Source: Candidatus Hydrogenedentota bacterium
GTDB lineage: Bacteria > Hydrogenedentota > Hydrogenedentia > Hydrogenedentales > CAITNO01
Assembly (NCBI GenBank): GCA_903893795.1
Contig: CAITNO010000106.1
Location: 287,572-351,571 of the forward strand
DNA: 64,000 nt
Reading direction: 5' to 3'
In this document: in pieces, positions 58,558 to 64,000 of the stretch
Layout: each line of letters begins with the position of its first letter
How positions within the stretch are numbered: position 1 is the stretch's first letter
Position numbers and translations under genes: made by a program
Notes under the pieces: model-generated
Database searches by the model: none
The model's input: only the letters and a program-made list of their open reading frames with translations
What the model was told of the DNA's origin: nothing

Positions 58558-60465
58558 TTAATGATGGTGGTGCTTTGCGTAACCCAGTTCCGTGAGGGAC
58601 TCGCCGATTTCATCCAGCGTGCCGGGATCATCAATCGTGGACGGCACCGTGTACGGGGCGTCGTCGGCGACCTTGCGCATGACGCCGCGCAGGATTTTTC
58701 CCGACCGCGTCTTGGGAAGCCGTTTCACAATGAGCGCCTGCTTGAAAGAGGCCACCGCGCCGATTTGCTCGCGTATCATTTGGGACAGTTCCTCGACGAG
58801 TTCCTTCGAGTCCCGCTGCACCCCCGCCTTCAAAACGACGAAGCCCAGCGGCAACTGGCCCTTGAATTCATCGGCCACGCCGATGACCGCGCATTCGGCC
58901 ACATCGGGGTGCATGGCGACCACTTCCTCCATCGCGCCGGTGGAGAGCCGGTGCCCCGCCACGTTGATGACATCGTCCACGCGGCCCATGACATAGAGAT
59001 AGCCGTCACTGTCGATGAAACCGCCGTCGCCCGTGAGGTAACGGCCGGGGAACTGGACAAAATAGGAATCCAGGCATTTCTGGTCCTGCTGCCAAAGCGT
59101 GGACATCGTGCCGGGCGGCAGAGGCAGTCCGATGACAACAAGGCCCTCCTGTCCCGGCGGAACTTCATTTCCGTAGCCGTCCACGATGGACACTTTGTAC
59201 CCGGGCACGGGCTTGGTGGGCGAACCCGGTTTGATGGGCAGCACTTCCAGTCCCATGCAGTTCGAGGCGACGGGCCATCCGGTTTCGGTCTGCCACCAAT
59301 GATCCACCACGGGAATCTTGAGCAGGTCGCTGGCCCAGTGATAGGTGTCGGTGTCGAGTCGTTCGCCCGCAAGGTACAGGTACTTGAACCGGGAAAGGTC
59401 ATACTTCTTCGCCAGCAGCCCTTCCGGGTCCTCCCGCTTGATGGCGCGGAACGAGGTGGGCGCCGTGAAAAGCGCCTTGACCCCGTGTTCGGAAATCACG
59501 CGCCAGAACGCGCCCGCATCGGGCGTGCCCACCGGTTTTCCCTCGTAAAGAATTGTCGTGCAGCCGTGTATCAGCGGCCCGTATACGATATAGGAATGGC
59601 CCACCACCCAGCCCAGGTCGGAGGCCCCCCAGAACACCTCTCCCGGCTCGATGTCATAGACGTTCTTCATGCTCCACTTGAGCGCGACCGCGTTTCCGCC
59701 GTTGTCGCGGACCACCCCCTTGGGCATGCCGGTGGTGCCCGAAGTGTACAGAATGTAGAGCGGGTCTGTGGACTGCACGGGCACGCAGTCAGCAGGTTGC
59801 GCCGCACACACCGCCTCTTCCCAGTTCTGGTCACGTCCGGGAACCAGGGTGGCCGTCACCTGCTCCCGCTGAAAGATGATGCAGCCCTCCGGCTTGTGGA
59901 CGGCCATTTCGATGGCTTTGTCCAGCAGCGGCTTGTATTCAATAACCCTGTCGATCTCGATTCCGCAGGAGGCCGACAGCACCAGACGCGGTTTGGCGTC
60001 GTCAATGCGGATGGCAAGCTCATGGGGCGCAAAGCCGCCGAAGACTACGGAGTGAATCGCGCCGATGCGCGCGCAGGCCAGCATGGCAATCGCCGTCGCC
60101 GGAATGACGGGCATGTAAATGATGACCCGGTCCCCCTTGCCCACGCCGTTCGCCTTCAGCACCCCCGCAAACAGCGCCACCTTCTCCAGCAATTCGCGGT
60201 AGGTGAAGCGCTGCACGGTGTTCGTGACCGGACTGTCGTAAATCAGTGCCAACTGGTCGCCGCGCCCCTGCTCCACGTGCCAGTCCAGCGCGTTGTAACA
60301 GGTGTTCAGTTCCCCGTCGGGAAACCACCGGTAGAAGGGCGCCCGCGTGGAGTCCATCACCCGCGTGGGCTTGCGGTACCACTGAATGCCTTGGGCCGCC
60401 TCGCCCCAGAAAAGTTCGGGTTCATTGATCGAAAAATCATATGTTTTCTGATACTCACCGGACAC
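58558..60465 (-). CDS. prpE: Propionyl-CoA synthetase (AMP-forming)
   Basis: A 635-residue acyl-CoA synthetase of the acetyl/propionyl-CoA group. The AMP-binding motif LYILYTSGTTGMPKGVV, WWQTETGWP, the GRVDDVINVAGHRL hinge and PKTRSGKILRG with the acetylatable catalytic lysine are present. The opening SGEYQKTYDFSINEPELFW and length fit PrpE more than Acs. It activates propionate (or acetate) to the CoA ester using ATP. The start is GTG 60465, chosen because it matches the family N-terminus and has AAAGG upstream; 17 earlier codons are in frame. It follows a CoA-transferase gene by 93 bases in the same operon. The natural C-terminus ends in four histidines (KHHHH), which is unusual but probably incidental. 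Confidence 0.85.
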   Translation of the reverse strand: MSGEYQKTYDFSINEPELFWGEAAQGIQWYRKPTRVMDSTRAPFYRWFPDGELNTCYNALDWHVEQGRGDQLALIYDSPVTNTVQRFTYRELLEKVALFAGVLKANGVGKGDRVIIYMPVIPATAIAMLACARIGAIHSVVFGGFAPHELAIRIDDAKPRLVLSASCGIEIDRVIEYKPLLDKAIEMAVHKPEGCIIFQREQVTATLVPGRDQNWEEAVCAAQPADCVPVQSTDPLYILYTSGTTGMPKGVVRDNGGNAVALKWSMKNVYDIEPGEVFWGASDLGWVVGHSYIVYGPLIHGCTTILYEGKPVGTPDAGAFWRVISEHGVKALFTAPTSFRAIKREDPEGLLAKKYDLSRFKYLYLAGERLDTDTYHWASDLLKIPVVDHWWQTETGWPVASNCMGLEVLPIKPGSPTKPVPGYKVSIVDGYGNEVPPGQEGLVVIGLPLPPGTMSTLWQQDQKCLDSYFVQFPGRYLTGDGGFIDSDGYLYVMGRVDDVINVAGHRLSTGAMEEVVAMHPDVAECAVIGVADEFKGQLPLGFVVLKAGVQRDSKELVEELSQMIREQIGAVASFKQALIVKRLPKTRSGKILRGVMRKVADDAPYTVPSTIDDPGTLDEIGESLTELGYAKHHHH

Positions 60466-60558
60466 GATATGATTACCTTTCGTTAAAGTTGGAGGGAATG
60501 GGGCCGCCCGCCGCATCGGAAGCGGCTGGAAGGCGCTGTCTCATGGGGCGCGCCGGGC

Positions 60559-61911
60559 TCAGGCGCTGCCGATGCGGTTCCGGTTGCGCCAGACGCCCAT
60601 GGCCTCGGCCTGCCGGATCAGTTCGTCGCGGAATTCGGGGTGCGCGATGCTGATCAGCCGTTCAGACCGTTCCCAGAGGTTGCGTCCCCGCAGATTGACC
60701 AGGCCGTACTCGGTGCAGACATAGTGGACGCAGGATCGCGGCGTGGTGACCGCCGCACCGGTCGGCAGGGTGGGCAGGATTCGGGAAACGCGGGTTCCGT
60801 CCGGTTTGGTGTAGGTCGACGCGCTGCACAGGATGGCGCAGCCGTCGCGAGCCTGCTGTGCGCCGATGATGAAGTCCAACTGGCCGCCTGTGCCCGATCG
60901 CACGTTCGTGCCGATGGACTCGGAATTCACCTGGCCCGACAGATCAATCTCAAGAAACGCGTTGATGCTGACGAAACGTTCGTTCTGCCGGATGATCGAG
61001 GGGTTGTTGGAATAGGTCGATGAGGCCAGGTACAGTTCCGGGCAGTCGCGGACGAAATCATAGAGTTCGTCCGAGCCAAAGGCGATGCTCGAAAGAATCT
61101 TGCCGGGATCGGTGGTCTTCTTGCTTCCCGTGATCTTGCCCGCCTGGTACAGCCGCATGATGCCGTCGCTGAGAAACTCGGTGTGAATGCCCAGTTCCTT
61201 CAGGTCCGTCCCCGCGATCAGCGTGGCCACCGCCTCGGGCACCGCGCCGTAGCCGATCTGCAGGCAGGAACCGTCGCGCACCACGCCCAGCACCGACGTC
61301 GCGATCTTCTGATCCGCCTCTGAAATGGCCGGAATGGGAAGGCCAAGCATCGGCGGGCTGTCGCCCTCGATAAGGTACTTGACCTCCGAAAGGTGGATGC
61401 GGCGGTCTTCAGACCCGCGGATGGGGAAATAGCTCTCATTGATCTCCGCGCAGAACACCCGCGAATACTTCGCAATCGTCTTGGCCAGCGACGGCGACGG
61501 GCTGAAGTGCAGGTAGCCCTCGTTATCCGGCGGGCTGACCATCAGCGAGGCCACATCGCAGCGCAGGTCCCCCCGGCGGAACAGCGCCTCAAAGAACGAC
61601 AGCGGCGCGGGCGTCCAGGTGCGCAGCGCCTTGGGGACCATCAGTTCAATGGGGCCGTAGAACAGCGAATCCAGCGCAAAGGACCGGCCCTCGGGGTCGG
61701 CCATGAACACGGCAAAGGGCGGCGCCAGCCGAAGCTCGCTGCGAATCATGACGTTTTCCACTTCGCCGACCCGCTGTGCGAGCGCGGCGTCGAGGTAGCG
61801 CGAGGCCCCTGTAAACGCAAAATAGTCCACGATATCGTTCGACCGCACCATGGCGGCGGCGTCTGCCGCGGAAATCACCTTGCTGCGGTATTCACTCATT
61901 ATGTCGGACAT
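60559..61911 (-). CDS. Acetyl-CoA hydrolase/transferase-family CoA-transferase
   Basis: A 450-residue protein of the Acetyl-CoA hydrolase/transferase family, which includes 4-hydroxybutyrate, butyryl-CoA:acetate and succinyl-CoA:acetate CoA-transferases. Visible marks are LQIGYGAVPEAV (CoA-binding GxGxxP-like loop), LGIHTEFLSDGI, and NAFLEIDLSGQVNSESIG, where the family places its catalytic glutamate. HYVCTEYGLVNLRG near the end is also typical. With PrpE it suggests a two-way route between short-chain acids and CoA esters, such as propionate uptake or release; the exact donor is not determined. GGAAGGA precedes the ATG, and a good promoter lies at 62005-62033. It is the first gene of the operon. 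Confidence 0.83.
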   Translation of the reverse strand: MSDIMSEYRSKVISAADAAAMVRSNDIVDYFAFTGASRYLDAALAQRVGEVENVMIRSELRLAPPFAVFMADPEGRSFALDSLFYGPIELMVPKALRTWTPAPLSFFEALFRRGDLRCDVASLMVSPPDNEGYLHFSPSPSLAKTIAKYSRVFCAEINESYFPIRGSEDRRIHLSEVKYLIEGDSPPMLGLPIPAISEADQKIATSVLGVVRDGSCLQIGYGAVPEAVATLIAGTDLKELGIHTEFLSDGIMRLYQAGKITGSKKTTDPGKILSSIAFGSDELYDFVRDCPELYLASSTYSNNPSIIRQNERFVSINAFLEIDLSGQVNSESIGTNVRSGTGGQLDFIIGAQQARDGCAILCSASTYTKPDGTRVSRILPTLPTGAAVTTPRSCVHYVCTEYGLVNLRGRNLWERSERLISIAHPEFRDELIRQAEAMGVWRNRNRIGSA

Positions 61912-62004
61912 GGGCTGTCCTTCCTTTCCTGTATATCGGTCGTGACCGTTCTCGCCCAGACCAGTCCGGACTCAGTCCGAATCCATTAAGCGCAGAATAG
62001 TGCA

Positions 62005-62033
62005 ATTATCCAGCCCGGGCCGGTGCAGTTCAA
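62005..62033 (-). promoter_or_regulatory. Promoter of the CoA-transferase / prpE operon
   Basis: Minus strand: -35 TTGAAC (62028-62033), 17-base spacer, -10 GATAAT (62005-62010). The predicted start is near 61998, giving a leader of about 87 bases that contains the small hairpin CGGACTGAGTCCG. Confidence 0.65.
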
Positions 62034-62097
62034 TAGAGTGGCCGCTTAACTCGGGAGAGCCCACGGTAGGACATGAAGCGCGCACAACGGCCGTCGG

Positions 62098-62925
62098 CTA
62101 CTCTGCGAAATCCAGGAAAAGGCTCTCAGTCTGACAAGACGGCTGCAACTTTCGCTTGCCGTCCCAGCTCGGAACGCCTATCTCGCCTGAAGGACCCTCA
62201 ATAAGGAGTCGTACAAACGCGTCTTGGGAGAGCGCGTGGCTGGCGAGAAACACTAGATTTGAACGTGATTCGTTCGGAACGTATACATCGAAGGAGATTT
62301 CGCCGTCGAGCCTGTTCATAGTATTGTCAAATCCGGCGCACGGCCTTGCACTTCGCACCTGGATGCAACATCCCATGACTTTAAGTGCTTCCCCCCATGG
62401 TCTTTTGTGCGCAGCCTCTGTATCGTAAAGAACCTGACCTTCCGCGAAGCTAAACAACGACCCTTGGACCCAGGTCAGCCTCTCTACCCCATTAATCTTT
62501 CGAATCTCTTGTTTAAGATCCAAGGCGGTATTGAAAACTCTCGGAACACACATGTACCAACCATCGGTGTATGCAGCCTCCGGATCTCGAATAAGGTGTT
62601 GCTCCGGCCTGCGCAACTTCCGACCCTTGGGGTTCTTCCGAAGACGATTGACCCAGCCGTTAAAGGTTTTTCGGTCTGGAAACTCACCGTTGCCTTCGGG
62701 CAATTGATCGCCGTATCCGTCCCGTGCCTCTCCCGTGTATCCTTCATTTCGCTCTGTCGTCGAAAACCTATCGAAAACCTGCTTCTTGCAATTCCGCCCA
62801 GTCTTCTCCTCTTCCGGCAACTTCTCAAAATACTCGGCCACGGCGTCGAACAGCCTCTCTTTGGCACTTGTCGTAATGAGGTCGTTCCAGACAGCCAGCG
62901 ATGTTTCGCGTGCTTTCTTGGGCAT
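62098..62925 (-). CDS. Unrecognised protein behind the RecB-like nuclease gene
   Basis: A 275-residue soluble-looking protein beginning MPKKARETSLAVW with no signal or membrane segment. I do not recognise a family. The N-terminal 110 residues are charged and largely helical and end in a basic stretch (VNRLRKNPKGRKLRR), which could bind nucleic acid. The rest alternates strands and helices (GQVLYDTEAAHKRP, GEISFDVYVPNES, HALSQDAFVRLLIEGP). A perfect AGGAGGT (62932-62938) precedes the ATG. It starts 25 bases after the nuclease gene on the same strand and shares its lower GC, so the pair is probably one operon and of foreign origin. A role with the nuclease, for example in defence or DNA processing, is an inference. 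Confidence 0.75.
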   Translation of the reverse strand: MPKKARETSLAVWNDLITTSAKERLFDAVAEYFEKLPEEEKTGRNCKKQVFDRFSTTERNEGYTGEARDGYGDQLPEGNGEFPDRKTFNGWVNRLRKNPKGRKLRRPEQHLIRDPEAAYTDGWYMCVPRVFNTALDLKQEIRKINGVERLTWVQGSLFSFAEGQVLYDTEAAHKRPWGEALKVMGCCIQVRSARPCAGFDNTMNRLDGEISFDVYVPNESRSNLVFLASHALSQDAFVRLLIEGPSGEIGVPSWDGKRKLQPSCQTESLFLDFAE

Positions 62926-62950
62926 CTGCTTACCTCCTCGTCGTTAAGGC

Positions 62951-63910
62951 TTAGTACAGGGCGGCATCCGTAGGTCTAAAACAGTAGGCGTCAACTTCGT
63001 CGAAATAGCCACAGACAAAATGCTTTAGCGGAATGCCCGTGCGTATGGACATTATAAAGGCATAAAGGAAGACTTGGACACTAGCTCTGGTTTCCTTCGA
63101 TGCGCCGGGTTTGTAATCCCAAATCTCAATTCCATGCTCGGAGTGTCGCAGGAGGTCAACGTGGCCGGTCAGCACCTCATCGCCATCGAAGACGCTAAGA
63201 TAATCACGAAGCTCGCAAGGCTCCAACCACAGGGGCACTTCTGTTGCTACGGTATCCGAATCATTAAGAAGGAAGTACTTCTCCAGATTCTCATGCCTCT
63301 CTCTGTATTCGGTATGCTCCCTGCTCTTTTCGGCACATCTGATGACAAAATGGGTACTCGAGTGAAACATCTTGGGCTGCCTCTTGAAAAACGACAATTG
63401 CATGCCAGAAGCCCGCTTGGCCGTCTTTCTGAAGAGATGATTTGGGCACTCGCCCAGCAAGTCAAGCAGAAGTGCACTTAACTGCGCAGGTATACTCTCA
63501 ATTTTCGGCCAGGAGAGTCTGTATCGATAGAAGATTGGGGCGTGCTCAAATGACACAGTTGTAATCGGCTTCGTATGCTTCGTCTTCTTGTATGGGATGA
63601 AAACAGCACCATTCTTCCAGTCGCACAGCGCTCCTTCTCCCCCAACTATCCCGGAGATGATTTCGGAGGACGAATATCTTGCTGAGGGCCGAGGAATTCT
63701 GTTCCACAGACATCTTCGAATAGTGTCTTTGACTTTCACGATCTGACCGGAGTCAATGACAATACATTGAACGGCCTTGCCGCTAGACAACTCGGGTAGG
63801 GAGGTAATGCCCAGTTCCCGAGGTGGCAATTCAACTCTCTGTACGGGGGCTATGGCGCTTAGCTCAAGACACATTTGGTTTAGAAGGGAGTGGTCTGAGC
63901 TTCCCCCCAT
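62951..63910 (-). CDS. RecB/Cas4-like PD-(D/E)XK nuclease
   Basis: A 319-residue protein whose C-terminal third has the complete RecB-type nuclease pattern: E224 (ATEVPLWL), D252 (LTGHVDLL), D265 and K267 (IEIWDYK), and Q279...Y283 (VQVFLYA, the QxxxY motif of RecB/AddB/Cas4). The first 200 residues are not recognised; no helicase motif is present. Such nucleases work in repair, recombination, CRISPR adaptation or phage defence. ATG 63910 has a poor ribosome site. The frame stays open to the window edge without another start, so the true N-terminus could be a later methionine (residue 13) or, less likely, lie beyond the edge. Codon use and GC differ from the GC-rich genes to the left. Confidence 0.75.
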   Translation of the reverse strand: MGGSSDHSLLNQMCLELSAIAPVQRVELPPRELGITSLPELSSGKAVQCIVIDSGQIVKVKDTIRRCLWNRIPRPSARYSSSEIISGIVGGEGALCDWKNGAVFIPYKKTKHTKPITTVSFEHAPIFYRYRLSWPKIESIPAQLSALLLDLLGECPNHLFRKTAKRASGMQLSFFKRQPKMFHSSTHFVIRCAEKSREHTEYRERHENLEKYFLLNDSDTVATEVPLWLEPCELRDYLSVFDGDEVLTGHVDLLRHSEHGIEIWDYKPGASKETRASVQVFLYAFIMSIRTGIPLKHFVCGYFDEVDAYCFRPTDAALY

Positions 63911-63950
63911 CCTTCGACAGGTACCGGGGCAATTTAAGATGGTGCTAAGG

Positions 63951-63968
63951 GGCGGGCCTGCGCCCGCC
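63951..63968. terminator. Perfect 7-bp GC hairpin, terminator- or repeat-like
   Basis: GGCGGGC, a 4-base CTGC loop and GCCCGCC form a perfect hairpin in the gap upstream of the nuclease gene at the right edge. There is no T run after it on the plus strand, so it could equally be a REP-like palindrome. Confidence 0.4.
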
Positions 63969-64000
63969 TTGCCTTCACTGTAGCAGGTTCCGCGTGGGGC

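Noticed and set aside
58489..60486. A 665-codon plus-strand frame opposite prpE
   Set aside because: The minus strand encodes a full acyl-CoA synthetase with all motifs; the plus-strand product has no family features.

Overview
The window looks like a chromosomal segment of a GC-rich, free-living, diderm-type bacterium with large secreted proteins: lipoproteins, Tat-like and Sec signal peptides, proteins ending in a hydrophobic segment plus arginines, FG-GAP, RHS and dockerin-like domains, and many short palindromic intergenic repeats. This style fits Planctomycetes/Verrucomicrobia/Lentisphaerae-like or Candidatus Hydrogenedentes-like bacteria. No marker present fixes the phylum, so the placement is an inference. 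Nothing indicates a phage or plasmid.

Layout. 1-3.3 kb: a truncated family 2 glycosyltransferase, a radical SAM/SPASM protein, a monocistronic bL36 gene with a near-perfect promoter and a terminator, and a five-PASTA-repeat lipoprotein. 3.7-9.9 kb: a secreted glycan-active cluster with a sialidase-like protein, two paralogous SGNH hydrolases, a beta-helix protein with a membrane tail, and a DUF4190 protein. 9.9-11.6 kb: EttA. 11.8-19.6 kb: a minus-strand operon with a YtrA-type GntR regulator, an ABC ATPase and four related ABC-2 permease-like proteins. A duplicated leader and a 20-codon remnant of a lost second ATPase show how it grew by tandem duplication.

20.2-43.1 kb is the most striking part: a 618-aa secreted protein, a 4520-aa secreted giant (21 FG-GAP repeats, then a coiled coil with a hydrophobic tip and a TcA-like C-terminus), and a 2299-aa secreted SpvB/TcB-like RHS protein with a foreign-looking C-terminal tail and a tiny overlapping ORF after it. 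I read it as a divergent, Sec-exported Tc-toxin-like assembly. The two places where the shell would deliver or insert (pore tip and toxin tail) are both AT-rich against their surroundings. 43.1-52.8 kb: three secreted modular proteins sharing beta and calcium-binding domains, probably co-transcribed with the RHS gene.

53.3-64 kb: tRNA-Val(TAC); an ECF sigma / small membrane protein / Spy-like sensor trio; a GH16 enzyme; a CDP-paratose-epimerase-like SDR; a beta-helix protein; a propionyl-CoA synthetase plus CoA-transferase operon; and, at the right edge in lower-GC DNA, a RecB/Cas4-like PD-(D/E)XK nuclease followed by an unrecognised partner. Short dispersed repeats occur in most gene-free gaps. 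No CRISPR array, rRNA, complete insertion sequence or origin was seen.
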